DNA of 64,000 nt from Synechococcus sp. CS-1331 (GTDB lineage: Bacteria; Cyanobacteriota; Cyanobacteriia; PCC-6307; Cyanobiaceae). Below the pieces are notes generated by a model, which was not told the origin of the DNA, did not search any database, and saw nothing but the letters and a program-made list of their open reading frames with translations. Made by a program: the position numbers and the translations under genes. The stretch lies in the NCBI GenBank assembly GCA_025127975.1, contig JAHLYQ010000047.1, forward strand, positions 18,840-82,839. The letters run 5' to 3'. Positions 8,796 to 16,410 of the stretch are shown piece after piece. Numbering within the stretch: position 1 is the stretch's first letter; each line of letters opens with the position of its first letter.

Positions 8796-9221
8796 TTGGG
8801 TAGGGTTTTGGTCTTCGACATTCAAGGCTGGATCACCCTCGTCATCGGCGGCCTGCTGGCGCTGATCACTCTCTTCTCGTCCTACAGCTATGCCTCAATC
8901 CCCTTCATCGGCACCGTTGAGTTCAATCAGCAAATCGGAGTACTACTCCTCTTTGCCCTGGTTCCGACGTTGGTTGGCGATGTTGAACTGGCGACCCGTC
9001 GTCGACTACGAGCTGAGAGAGATCGAGTTCGATCAGAGAGAGATCGAGTTCGAGAAGCGCAGGATCGCTCACGAGCAGAAGATGAGGCAGCTCGACGAGC
9101 TCGACTCCAAGCTAGATGCACTCTTGTGCAGCTCCAGCACCAGCTCGACCCCACCCCTGAGCACACCCGACAACTCCGAGGCTTGATCGCCTTCCTGCTC
9201 GAGTACCGGCCGTTCGCCTGA
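8796..9221 (+). CDS. Small membrane protein with cytoplasmic coiled coil, copy 1
   Basis: 141 residues from a TTG chosen to match copy 2. Two hydrophobic segments (WITLVIGGLLALITLF at about 11-26 and IGVLLLFALVPTLVG at about 46-60) are followed by an Arg/Glu-rich coiled coil and a C-terminal block ending RGLIAFLLEYRPF. Not a recognised family. It is a tandem paralogue of 9517-9996, which has 18 extra coiled-coil residues. Differences between the copies are often silent in this frame (Asp, Ile, Leu, Ser, Pro codons), whereas most change the residue in the overlapping alternative frame, so I take this frame as coding. An upstream open extension to 8712 exists but lacks conservation. Confidence 0.55.
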   Translation: MGRVLVFDIQGWITLVIGGLLALITLFSSYSYASIPFIGTVEFNQQIGVLLLFALVPTLVGDVELATRRRLRAERDRVRSERDRVREAQDRSRAEDEAARRARLQARCTLVQLQHQLDPTPEHTRQLRGLIAFLLEYRPFA

Positions 9222-9292
9222 GGGTGGGGGCAGATCGTGAGGGTGCCTCCGAGCGGCGTCCGCAGGAGCAATTAGGGCGAGCCCATCGCCCA

Positions 9293-9428
9293 CACCAGCA
9301 GATGCGTGTGTGGAGTAGCAGGCGTATCGCTGGCCTCAGGCGCCTTCAAACAGATCGGCGATCTCGGCGCCGCCCAGCTGATCAAAGTCATCGGGCACCT
9401 GACACGGGCCGGCCAGCAGCCCCAGGCC
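9293..9428 (-). pseudogene. Fragment of a Phd/VapC-type antitoxin-toxin junction
   Basis: This stretch closely repeats 11455-11588, which covers the start of the intact VapC-type toxin gene and the end of its antitoxin gene. Here the toxin start ATG has become ATA and the frames are damaged. Both pieces read on the minus strand, as in the intact pair. The similarity fades at about 9428, just before the second copy of the membrane/coiled-coil unit. Confidence 0.65.
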
Positions 9429-9478
9429 GGCCCGCCCGTGGCCTCCTTTCACTTAGGCCGCGGGCTTTGCGCTGGCAA

Positions 9479-9492
9479 GTACTGGTGTACTA
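9479..9492 (+). promoter_or_regulatory. Palindromic operator-like site upstream of copy 2
   Basis: Same AGTAC-TGGT-GTACT palindrome as at 8759-8772, followed by TACTAT, which could serve as a -10 element. It lies 24 bases before the TTG start at 9517. Conservation of the site with the gene suggests it moved as one unit and may bind a regulator, possibly the product itself. Not tested. Confidence 0.4.
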
Positions 9493-9516
9493 TGCAGTGA
9501 GCGGCGAGGGCTCGGC

Positions 9517-9996
9517 TTGGGTAGGGTTTTGGTCTTCGATATCCAAGGCTGGATCACCCTCGTCATCGGCGACCTGCTGGCGCTGATCACTCTCTTCTCG
9601 TCCTACAGCCATGCCTCAATCCCCTTCATCGGCACCGTCGCCCTTGACCAGCAAATCGGAGTACTACTCCTCTTTGTCCTGGTTCCGCCGCTGCTTGGCG
9701 ATGTTGAACTGGCGACCCGTCGTCGACTACGAGCTGAGAGAGATCGAGTTCGATCGGAGAGAGATCGAGTACAAGCAGAGAATGCAGCAGCTGCAGAAAG
9801 AGAGCGAGCAGCTGAAGATCGAAGACGAGCAGCGCTCGATCGCTCACGAGCAGAAGATGAGGCAGCTCGACGAGCTCGACTCCAAGCTAGATGCACTCTT
9901 GTGCAGCTCCAGCACCAGCTCGACCCCACCCCAGAGCACACCCGACAACTCCGAGGCTTGATCGCCTTCCTGCTCGAGTACCGGCCGTTCGCCTGA
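9517..9996 (+). CDS. Small membrane protein with cytoplasmic coiled coil, copy 2
   Basis: 159 residues from a TTG preceded by GAGGG at a 7-base spacing. The layout is as in copy 1: two membrane segments (about 9-26 and 46-62), then a long coiled coil (about 66-122) including AENAAAAERERAAEDRRRAA that copy 1 lacks, then RLQARCTLVQLQHQLDP and the LIAFLLEYRPF end. No enzymatic motif is visible. The extra segment keeps the frame. The unit lies between two pieces of antitoxin debris, as if it had inserted there. Function unknown; a membrane-anchored sensor or structural protein is possible. Confidence 0.6.
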   Translation: MGRVLVFDIQGWITLVIGDLLALITLFSSYSHASIPFIGTVALDQQIGVLLLFVLVPPLLGDVELATRRRLRAERDRVRSERDRVQAENAAAAERERAAEDRRRAALDRSRAEDEAARRARLQARCTLVQLQHQLDPTPEHTRQLRGLIAFLLEYRPFA

Positions 9997-10164
9997 CGGG
10001 GGCAGATCGTGAGGGTGCCTCCGGATTTTCCTCCCGTCAGGCAATGACGAGCCCAATCACCCCGATCAACCGGGTCGATCCGTCGGCTCAGAGAGGAGCA
10101 GTTGCTCGCTCAGGCTTGCCTTCAACAGGTAGCAGGCCCGCCGCCGGGCGAGCCGGCGCTGCCG

Positions 10165-10191
10165 AGTAGCCCTCGTGCATGTTCAGCTGCC
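10165..10191 (-). pseudogene. 5' fragment of a Phd-type antitoxin gene
   Basis: CCTCGTGCATGTTCAGCTGC matches the start of the intact antitoxin gene at about 11720-11740, apart from single changes. With the fragment at 9293-9428 it brackets the second membrane/coiled-coil unit. Confidence 0.45.
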
Positions 10192-10318
10192 ACAGGAGCG
10201 TTGCAAGACCCACCCGTTGATCCTGGTCAAAGGCGCAAAGAGAAGGGTGTGACTTCTCTGGCGGGCAGCGACGAACTAAACTATGTTTAAACGGGAGCTT
10301 GGAACTGTGACGGGCGGA

Positions 10319-10363
10319 ATGTCGACAGGAGAAAAGTCGAGAGGAGAAGTGTCGAGAGGAGGA
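10319..10363 (+). repeat. Three 15-base tandem repeats containing Shine-Dalgarno-like AGGAG
   Basis: Units at 10319-10333, 10334-10348 and 10349-10363 follow the pattern (A/G)TGTCGAGAGGAGAA, with a partial fourth unit at 10364. Each full unit carries AGGAG, and most begin with ATG or GTG, so the antitoxin start region holds several stacked potential initiation signals. The 15-base period keeps the antitoxin frame. Confidence 0.8.
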
Positions 10364-10627
10364 ATGTCGGCGGCTGGCCCATCCCGCCAGGCCTTACGGC
10401 GCTGGGGTAACAGCCTGGGTGTACGGCTACCGGTGGCTATCGCCCGCGCAGCCCATCTCCAGGAAGACCAGGACATCGAGCTGAGTGTAGTGGAGGACGG
10501 GGTGCTGATCCGGCCCATCCAGCCCCGGCTGTCGCTGGAGCAGCGCCTGGCGGCGTACGTACCGATGCCGGCTGAGCCGGTCGAAGCCATGGCCTGGGAG
10601 CCGCTCGGCGCTGAAGCTATTCAATGA
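10364..10627 (+). CDS. mazE: MazE-type (AbrB fold) antitoxin
   Basis: From the ATG at 10364 the protein has 87 residues; the frame is open from an ATG at 10283, so the true start is ambiguous because of the tandem repeats. RRWGNSLGVRLPVAIARAA is the swapped-hairpin DNA-binding motif of MazE/AbrB antitoxins. It is followed by DIELSVVEDGVLIRPI and a toxin-binding tail with LSLEQRLAAY. It overlaps the MazF-type gene by ATGA, so the two are translationally coupled. Family knowledge: the antitoxin binds and neutralises the RNase and represses its own promoter. AGGAGG sits only one base from this ATG, unusually close. Confidence 0.85.
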   Translation: MSAAGPSRQALRRWGNSLGVRLPVAIARAAHLQEDQDIELSVVEDGVLIRPIQPRLSLEQRLAAYVPMPAEPVEAMAWEPLGAEAIQ

Positions 10628-11007
10628 CACCACGGCGCCTGCGTGGCACCTGGATTCCCGAGCGCGGCGAGGTGATCTGGATCGATCACAACCCTCAGGC
10701 CGGAAGGGAGATGAGGGACCAGCATCCGTTTCTGGTGCTCTCGAGCGCTACCTTTCACTCCGCCGTGTGCCTGGTGGTGGGATGCGCCATGACCTCAGCG
10801 CCCTACAACCAGGGCTCCTCCATGGCCGTGGATCTTGGTCCGATTCCGGATCGGCCGGATGCCCACAGCTACGTGCTGTGCCATCAGCTGAAATCCTTCG
10901 ACTGGAAGGTTCGCGGCGCCAGGCCCCATCCCATGGGGGTGGTTTCGGCTGAACAGCTCCAACAGGTGCAGGAGATCGTGGCTCAAATTCTCGGCTTCTG
11001 CCCCTGA
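10624..11007 (+). CDS. mazF: MazF/PemK-type endoribonuclease toxin
   Basis: 127 residues. RGEVIWIDHNPQAGREMRDQ-HPFLVLS is the N-terminal MazF/PemK signature, with the conserved Arg thought to act in RNA cleavage. PYNQGSSMAVDLG and HQLKSFDWKVRGA match the following core strands, ending in a helix (VQEIVAQILGF). The ATG overlaps the antitoxin stop (ATGA). Expected action: sequence-specific mRNA cleavage when the antitoxin is degraded. Intact full-length frame, so probably a working module. Confidence 0.92.
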   Translation: MTPRRLRGTWIPERGEVIWIDHNPQAGREMRDQHPFLVLSSATFHSAVCLVVGCAMTSAPYNQGSSMAVDLGPIPDRPDAHSYVLCHQLKSFDWKVRGARPHPMGVVSAEQLQQVQEIVAQILGFCP

Positions 11008-11088
11008 GAAATCAAACTGGAATCAGCGATCTCTTGGTCTAACTGACGGTCAAGCACGAGATCATTGCCCCAAGGTGGGGAGACTGAT

Positions 11089-11487
11089 TCAGCCCATCCC
11101 GCCCATCAGCCGCACCGGCCCCGGATAGGCCGCCAGTTGCTGATCGGCCGTAATCAACAGCAGGCCATCAGCGCTGGCCTGGGCCAGCAACAGCCGATCA
11201 AAGGGATCGCGATGCAGGGGCGGCAGTGCGGCCACCGCCAGGGCGTGATGGGCCTGGATGGGCAGTTCTTGCCAACCGCCATCAAGCAGTGCTCGGCGCA
11301 GCACGGCCGGCTCCACCCGGAAATCGGGCCGCCCCAGCGCCTGTTTGATCACCAGCTCCCACAGGCTGGCCACACTGAACATCGGCGTGTTGGCGTGATC
11401 CTGCAGCATCGCCGCCAGAGCCGCAGGCAGCCGCTCAGGTGTGCCCTGCGACCACACCAGCAAGTGCGTATCGAGCAGCAGGCGCAT
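11089..11487 (-). CDS. vapC: VapC-type PIN-domain toxin
   Basis: 132 residues. MRLLLDTHLLVW opens with the first acidic residue of the PIN site (D6). SVASLWELVIKQALG carries the conserved Glu, and HRDPFDRLLLAQA with LLITADQQLAAY provides the later Asp residues that bind the metal. This is the COG3744 subtype typical of Phd/VapB partners. The start lies 8 bases after the antitoxin stop, so they form one operon. Role by family: Mg-dependent RNase acting on tRNA or rRNA when unmasked. Confidence 0.92.
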   Translation of the reverse strand: MRLLLDTHLLVWSQGTPERLPAALAAMLQDHANTPMFSVASLWELVIKQALGRPDFRVEPAVLRRALLDGGWQELPIQAHHALAVAALPPLHRDPFDRLLLAQASADGLLLITADQQLAAYPGPVRLMGGMG

Positions 11488-11495
11488 CGCTGGCC

Positions 11496-11744
11496 TCAGG
11501 CGCCTTCAAACAGATCGGCGATCTCGGCGGCGGCCAGCTGATCAAAGTCGTCGGGCACCTGGCACTGGCCGACCAGCAGGCCCAGGCGCCGCAGCGGCGC
11601 CGCAGCAGTGCCTGCTTCGCTGAGGGGGGTGACACGCACCATGGGCCGGCCGGCCTTGCAGATCACAAACGATTCCCCCGCTGCTGCCTCCTCGACCAGC
11701 CGCGAGAGGTGGGTTTTGGCCTCGTGCATGTTCACCTGCCGCAT
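11496..11744 (-). CDS. Phd/YefM-type antitoxin
   Basis: 82 residues from the ATG at 11744. MHEAKTHLSRLVEEAAAGE is the Phd/YefM DNA-binding core, then FVICKAGRPMVRVTPL. The C-terminal half, with PDDFDQLAAAEIADLFEGA, is the disordered segment that wraps the toxin. First gene of the pair with the PIN toxin. The frame is open 26 codons upstream, but homology begins at this Met. Expected to repress its own promoter in the space at 11745-11828. Confidence 0.92.
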   Translation of the reverse strand: MRQVNMHEAKTHLSRLVEEAAAGESFVICKAGRPMVRVTPLSEAGTAAAPLRRLGLLVGQCQVPDDFDQLAAAEIADLFEGA

Positions 11745-11828
11745 GGCCGTAATCCACCTTCCTAATTCAACCAGCTTAGTCGACCAAGCATCAACATTGG
11801 GGTCCCAGGATGCGTTGAACAAACCGTT

Positions 11829-12905
11829 TCACAAACCCAAACCAGCCAGCAGCCACGCCTCAACCCGCTCCGCCAGCACCTCTCGGGAAGCGTTGGCCTG
11901 GGCCCACTGGCGGCAGGCGCGTCGATCAATTGCCCCCACCTGGGCCACCGCCGCCACCAGCCCCCCCACGTCATCGGGCTCCACCAGCAGCCCATTCAGC
12001 TGCGGCTGCACCAGCTCGCCCGGACCGCCGCGGCGGTAGGCCACCACCGGGACACCACAGGCCAGCGCCTCCACCACCACGTTGCCGTAGGCCTCGTTCC
12101 ACTTGGGGGTGTTCAGCAGGGCCCGGCAGCGACCCAGCTGCTCCTGCAGCTGATCGGTGGGCAGGAAGCCCCGCCACTGCAGGGTGCCGGCCGGCACCGA
12201 GGCCTCCACCGCCGCCGCATAGGCCCGGTCCTCGACCAGGCCCCACACCGCCAGGGGCAAGCCCAGCTGGGCCGCCGCGGCCGCCGCATCCTCCAGCCCC
12301 TTTTCCGGCGCCACCCGCCCGGCCCAGCCCAGCAGCGGCTCCGGCTCGGCGCAAAACCCATAGGCGCTCAGATCAAAACCATTGCCCAGCACCACCGGCG
12401 CCTGGGGCAGGGCGAAATCCGCTGCCTGAACGGCGCTGTGGAAGGCCAGCCGCCGCTGGTCCCAGAGGGCCACATCGGCGATCACCCCATCCATGGCCTC
12501 CCCCACCGAGCCCATGCTGACCAGATGGAATATCGGCAGCGGCGCCGTGGGGGTCAACCAGAAGGGCAGCCAGTCGTAGGCCAGGTTGAGCACCAGCTCA
12601 AAGCCCGCCGCCGGGCCCTCCAGCAGCACCCGCCGCCAAAAGCGCGGCAGCAGCCCATCGGCCAACATCGTGATCGGGGCGCTGCGCTCCTGGTGCTGGG
12701 CACTGGGCTGGGATCGGCCGGTGCAGGTCCACAGGTTTGCGGCGGCGCAGGCGGGCGGCAGCACCGACCCCCCAGCCGCCAGCACGGTGAGCCGATGGCC
12801 CCGCTCCAGCAGGCCCGCCACCAGTGTGGTGGCCGTAAGTTCCACCCCACCGCCACAGCCACTGCCCAGGGCCCCCAAGGGGGTGCTCACCACCAGAATC
12901 CGCAT
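11829..12905 (-). CDS. Family 4 glycosyltransferase (GT-B)
   Basis: 358 residues from MRILVVSTPLGALGSGCGG, whose Gly-rich loop is the N-terminal acceptor-side motif. PLLGWAGRVAPEKGLEDA (about 213-230) and RALLNTPKWNEAYGNVVVEALACG, holding the E-x7-E motif, form the nucleotide-sugar domain. GVPVVAYRRGGPGELV follows. No membrane segment. The start overlaps the stop of the upstream EamA transporter (ATGA), so the two are co-translated. Retaining glycosyltransferase; it may act on a glycolipid or soluble glycoside, substrate unknown. Confidence 0.9.
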   Translation of the reverse strand: MRILVVSTPLGALGSGCGGGVELTATTLVAGLLERGHRLTVLAAGGSVLPPACAAANLWTCTGRSQPSAQHQERSAPITMLADGLLPRFWRRVLLEGPAAGFELVLNLAYDWLPFWLTPTAPLPIFHLVSMGSVGEAMDGVIADVALWDQRRLAFHSAVQAADFALPQAPVVLGNGFDLSAYGFCAEPEPLLGWAGRVAPEKGLEDAAAAAAQLGLPLAVWGLVEDRAYAAAVEASVPAGTLQWRGFLPTDQLQEQLGRCRALLNTPKWNEAYGNVVVEALACGVPVVAYRRGGPGELVQPQLNGLLVEPDDVGGLVAAVAQVGAIDRRACRQWAQANASREVLAERVEAWLLAGLGL

Positions 12906-13840
12906 CAGGCCTGCTGCTCCAGGGAACCGCCCTGCCAGAGCTGCTGGCGGCGGCTGATCAGCAGCACCGATATCAGGGCCAGCAGCGCCCCAAGCCACTG
13001 CAGCGGGCGCAACTGCTCATCGAGCCACCACACGCCACAGAGCAGGGCAAACACCGGCGTTAAAAAAGTGAGCGCCGTGAAACCGGTGAGGTCGCCGCTG
13101 TTGGCAAACCAGAAGAAGAGCCCATAGGCCAGGGCACTGCCGAGCACGGTGGCATAGGCCATCAGGCCCCACTCCGCCGGGCTCCAGGCGGGCAGGGGGG
13201 AGCCGGCCAGGCCAACGCCGCCCAACAGGGGCAGTCCGCCAATCAGCATGTGCCAGCCGGTGATCGCCACCGGATCACTCTGGCGGCTGGCGTAGCGGCT
13301 CAGCACCGTGCCGATGGCCATCGCCGCCGCCGCCGCCAACATCCAGAGTTCCCCGTGGCTCCAGGCTTGCTCCCCCAGGGCCGCTGGACCCTCCAGCCAC
13401 CAATGGCGCAGCACCGGCGCCGGCAAACCCAAACAGAGGATGCCGAGCAGCCCGAGTAGCAGGCCCACCCAGCCCACCGGATTGATCGCCTCGCCAAACA
13501 GACTGCGGGCCAGCAGGGCCACCAGCAGGGGCTGGGAGTCGATCAAAACCGAGCCCAAACCGGCCCCGGTCTGGCCCAGGCCTCTGGCCAGCAGGCCCTG
13601 AAACAGGCTGCCATCGACCAGGGCGAAGAGCAGCAGCCAGGGCCAATCGCTGGCGGCGACCCGCAGGGAGCGGCCCAGCAGCATTGCCGCCACCAGCACC
13701 AGGCCACCTGCGGGCAGCAACCTCAAACTGGCCACCTGCAAGGGAGTGCCCCCCTCCAGCAGGGGACGCATTGCCGCCATCGCCGTGCCCCAGAGGGCAA
13801 AGGGCAGCAACATCAGGGGCCATCGCAGGGCCTGGGGCAT
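12905..13840 (-). CDS. EamA (DMT superfamily) permease
   Basis: 311 residues with about ten hydrophobic helices arranged as two EamA repeats. The first begins LPFALWGTAMAAMRPLL and the second at about residue 160 with ELWMLAAAAAMAIGTVLSRY. SLRLLPAGGLVLVAAML is characteristic of helix 2. Drug/metabolite transporter family, inner or plasma membrane; exports small metabolites, substrate not predictable. Overlaps the GT4 gene downstream (ATGA). The short space to the divergent sppA (about 59 bases) must hold both promoters. Confidence 0.9.
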   Translation of the reverse strand: MPQALRWPLMLLPFALWGTAMAAMRPLLEGGTPLQVASLRLLPAGGLVLVAAMLLGRSLRVAASDWPWLLLFALVDGSLFQGLLARGLGQTGAGLGSVLIDSQPLLVALLARSLFGEAINPVGWVGLLLGLLGILCLGLPAPVLRHWWLEGPAALGEQAWSHGELWMLAAAAAMAIGTVLSRYASRQSDPVAITGWHMLIGGLPLLGGVGLAGSPLPAWSPAEWGLMAYATVLGSALAYGLFFWFANSGDLTGFTALTFLTPVFALLCGVWWLDEQLRPLQWLGALLALISVLLISRRQQLWQGGSLEQQA

Positions 13841-13899
13841 GGCGCTTGATGGCCGATGGGGGCATTCTTTTTAAGATCCAACCACTTCACAGCAACCCA

Positions 13900-14712
13900 A
13901 TGCCCTGGCCCTGGCGTCGCAAGACCCGTCGCACCCTGGCGCGCATCGCCATCGAAGGGCCCATCGCCGGCGCCACCCGCACCCGGGTGCTCAAGGCAAT
14001 CCACCAGGTGGAGCGGCGCGAATGCCCCGCCCTGCTGCTGCGCATCGACAGCCCGGGCGGCACCGTCGGCGACAGCCAGGAAATTCACAGCTCCCTGCTG
14101 CGCCTGCGGGAGAAGGGATGCAGGGTTGTCGCCAGCTTCGGCAATATCTCCGCATCCGGCGGGGTCTACATCGGCGTCGCGGCCGAGAAGATCATTGCCA
14201 ACCCGGGCACGATCACCGGCTCCATTGGCGTGATCCTGCGCGGCAACAATCTCTCCAAGTTGCTCAAGCGTGTGGGGGTGAGCTTCGAAACCGTCAAAAG
14301 CGGCATCTACAAGGACATCCTCTCCCCCGATCGCGCCCTCACCGAAGGGGAAAGGGAGCTGTTGCAAGGCCTGATCGACTCAAGCTACGACCAGTTTGTC
14401 GAGGCGGTGGCCACGGGTCGGGGGCTGGACCAGAAGAAGGTGCGGACCTTCGCCGATGGCCGGGTGTTCAGCGGTGCCCAGGCCAAGGAACTGGGCCTGG
14501 TCGATGGCCTGGGCGATGAGGAGACGGCCCGGCGGCTGGCCGCCGAGCTGGCCGGCCTCGAGCCAGAAAAAACCCGAACGATCACCTTTGGCAGCCCGCC
14601 GAAACGCTTCGCCGGGCTGCTGCCCGGCCGCAGTCAGCTGCGGGGACTGGGCCAGGCCCTCAGCCTCGAACTCGCCTGGAACGGCCAACCGCTGTGGCTC
14701 TACCGGCCATGA
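13900..14712 (+). CDS. sppA: Signal peptide peptidase SppA-type serine protease
   Basis: 270 residues, the short single-domain form. ALLLRIDSPGGTVGDSQEI is the strand before the active site. VVASFGNISASGGVYIGVAAEKI holds the nucleophile Ser (in SASGG), and VKSGIYKDILSPDRALT holds the catalytic Lys (SGIYKD) of the Ser/Lys dyad. LTEGERELLQGLIDSSYDQF is the following helix. The ATG at 13900 fits the family start; the upstream open frame has no homology. It degrades leftover signal peptides at the membrane. Overlaps aroH by ATGA. Confidence 0.93.
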   Translation: MPWPWRRKTRRTLARIAIEGPIAGATRTRVLKAIHQVERRECPALLLRIDSPGGTVGDSQEIHSSLLRLREKGCRVVASFGNISASGGVYIGVAAEKIIANPGTITGSIGVILRGNNLSKLLKRVGVSFETVKSGIYKDILSPDRALTEGERELLQGLIDSSYDQFVEAVATGRGLDQKKVRTFADGRVFSGAQAKELGLVDGLGDEETARRLAAELAGLEPEKTRTITFGSPPKRFAGLLPGRSQLRGLGQALSLELAWNGQPLWLYRP

Positions 14713-15086
14713 GCCAGTCCCCTGTGCTGCGCGCCCTGCGCGGGGCCACCACCGCCGACGCCAACACCGCCGAGGCGATCGAAGCTGCCGTGGCCGAACT
14801 GGTGCAGGCCCTGGTGGCGCGCAATGGCCTGGGGGCGGAGCAGCTGGTGTCGGTCACCTTTTCGGTGACCGGCGATCTCGATGCCTGCTTCCCGGCCGCC
14901 ATCGCCCGACGCCAGTCCGGCTGGGGCCAGGTGGCCCTGCTCGATTGCCAGCAGATGGCCGTAGTGGGTGATCTGCCCCGCTGTATCCGACTCCTGGCCC
15001 ATGCCTGGCTCCCCCCCCAGCAGGCACCGCTCCATCCCTACCTGCGGGCAGCGGCCCAGCTGAGGCCCGACCGGGTCGATCCCTGA
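14709..15086 (+). CDS. aroH: Chorismate mutase, AroH class
   Basis: 125 residues. LRALRGATTADANTAEAIEAA begins with the Arg of the active site (R near 10) and is the AroH trimer signature. LVSVTFSVTGDLDACFPA and WGQVALLDCQQM supply the remaining pocket residues; LPRCIRLLAHAWL is the conserved C-terminal segment. Converts chorismate to prephenate, the first step to phenylalanine and tyrosine. Translationally coupled to sppA. The family is usually 115-125 residues. Confidence 0.93.
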   Translation: MSQSPVLRALRGATTADANTAEAIEAAVAELVQALVARNGLGAEQLVSVTFSVTGDLDACFPAAIARRQSGWGQVALLDCQQMAVVGDLPRCIRLLAHAWLPPQQAPLHPYLRAAAQLRPDRVDP

Positions 15087-15174
15087 TCCGACCGCCACCT
15101 GCAGGGCCGACCACCGAGACCAGCGGGTCAGGCGCTGGCTGATGAGAATTGAATTACTCACCCGTATCTCCCTG

Positions 15175-15774
15175 ATGGGCTTCCCTCCCCTGCGTCGCCT
15201 TGTGGCATCCCTGCCTGCCCTGGCTACCGCCGCAGCCCTGGCCGGGCTGGGAGCTCTGGCCCCTGGCGCGCTGGAGCAACCAGTCCGGGCCCAGGGCACC
15301 CCGAGCCTGATGGAGTTCCGCTGGGACAACACCAAGGATTACCGCAAGCTCTATTACTTCATGACCGAGACCCAGCGTCTCAAGCGCTCGGAGTATTACC
15401 TGATTCTCAGACCGAAAGACCGCAAAACAGCAATCCTGAAGCTGAGCATCAGCATCCCCAGCTATTTCGATGCCAAGATCGATCCCAAACGGGTCAAGCT
15501 CTGCAAGATGAGCGAAGGCGGCATGATGTCGCGCACTAAGTGCCAGGAGACGATCCCGGCCACGATCGAAATCGCTGAAAACGGCAGCGCCATTGAGATA
15601 TTTCCCGACACCCCCGTACCGGATACGGGCACAATCGGGGTTTACATGAATATCTTCAACCCGTTCAATATCGGCATGTATCAGTTCAACGCCCTGGCCC
15701 AGGCCCCGGGCGATGTGCCGATTGCCGGGTATCTGGGCAGCTGGCTGATTCAGATCGATCCGCCCAGCAACTGA
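15175..15774 (+). CDS. DUF2808 exported protein
   Basis: 199 residues from the ATG at 15175; an earlier ATG at 15142 is also open. A signal peptide (LPALATAAALAGLGALAPGAL then VRAQG) is followed by a DUF2808 domain with LMEFRWDNTKDYRKLYYFM, YYLILRPKDRKTAILKLSI and the end LGSWLIQIDPPSN. DUF2808 proteins are widespread in cyanobacteria and are thought to lie in the periplasm or outer membrane; function is unknown. It sits just ahead of rpmH on the same strand but 54 bases apart. Confidence 0.85.
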   Translation: MGFPPLRRLVASLPALATAAALAGLGALAPGALEQPVRAQGTPSLMEFRWDNTKDYRKLYYFMTETQRLKRSEYYLILRPKDRKTAILKLSISIPSYFDAKIDPKRVKLCKMSEGGMMSRTKCQETIPATIEIAENGSAIEIFPDTPVPDTGTIGVYMNIFNPFNIGMYQFNALAQAPGDVPIAGYLGSWLIQIDPPSN

Positions 15775-15828
15775 TAGGTTGGCCCATACGCCCATTACCG
15801 ACGCGACGAGCGCAGCAACAAGCCAGCC

Positions 15829-15966
15829 ATGACCAAGCGCACCCTGGAAGGAACAAGCCGTAAGCGCAAGCGCGTCTCCGGTTTTCGGGTGCGCATGCGC
15901 AGCCACACCGGCCGCCGCGTAATCCGCACCCGGCGCCGCCGCGGCCGCGCCCGGCTGGCTGTTTAG
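15829..15966 (+). CDS. rpmH: Ribosomal protein bL34
   Basis: 45 residues, [20 protein letters not shown] then [18 protein letters not shown], the complete L34 signature with its very basic composition. It is a component of the 50S subunit. As in nearly all bacteria it is directly followed by rnpA (10-base gap) and, further on, yidC. Confidence 0.97.
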   Translation: MTKRTLEGTSRKRKRVSGFRVRMRSHTGRRVIRTRRRRGRARLAV

Positions 15967-15976
15967 GGCCCTTCCC

Positions 15977-16360
15977 TTGGCCCTGCCCCAGCGTCACCGG
16001 CTCAAGGGGCAGCGCGTGTTTGACCAGGTGTACCAGAGGGGAAGTCGGCACCAGGGTCCAGCCATGGTGCTGCGCATCCTCGATGCCCAGCCCGGCCTGC
16101 TCCCCCTTGAGCAACAGCTCCACCCCCCGAGCCCCTGGCGCTGTGGGGTAGTGGTGAGCAGCAAGGTTCACAAGCGGGCCGTGCGGCGTAATCGACTCCG
16201 GCGCCTGCTCCACGGCCACCTGCTGGCCCAGTCGATCGGAGCAGGTGGGCGCTCCCTCTGGCTGCTTCTCAGCCTCAAACCGGGCAGTGCCGATCTCCCC
16301 AGCCAGGCCCTGCTGGGAGAATGCAACCAACTTCTGCACCAGGCAGGCCTGACGCCATGA
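15977..16360 (+). CDS. rnpA: Ribonuclease P protein component
   Basis: 127 residues from a TTG start. PQRHRLKGQRVFDQVYQRG is the usual beginning, and SSKVHKRAVRRNRLRRLLHGHL is the RNR motif that contacts the RNA subunit. It helps the RNA remove 5' leaders of pre-tRNAs. The order rpmH-rnpA-PH-yidC is conserved in cyanobacteria. The stop overlaps the next start (ATGA). Confidence 0.95.
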   Translation: MALPQRHRLKGQRVFDQVYQRGSRHQGPAMVLRILDAQPGLLPLEQQLHPPSPWRCGVVVSSKVHKRAVRRNRLRRLLHGHLLAQSIGAGGRSLWLLLSLKPGSADLPSQALLGECNQLLHQAGLTP

Positions 16361-16410
16361 GCCAAGACAGCAGCATGAGCAAAGAAAGTGGCATGAGCAA
16401 AGAAAGCAAA
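16357..16410 (+). repeat. Three in-phase 18-base tandem repeats at a gene start
   Basis: Units starting at 16357, 16375 and 16393 each begin ATGAGC and encode MS-x-x-S-x. Each unit offers its own ATG. The period of 18 keeps the frame. Confidence 0.75.

Noticed and set aside
8890-9186. Overlapping ORF in the first unit copy as the main gene
   Set aside because: Most base differences between the two copies change the residue in this frame but are often silent in the membrane-protein frame, so I kept the latter and list this only as a possible second frame.
9306-9500. 64-codon plus-strand ORF similar to one at 11439-11765
   Set aside because: Both are antisense shadows of the Phd/VapC-type junction; the similarity is at DNA level and only reflects the duplicated fragment.
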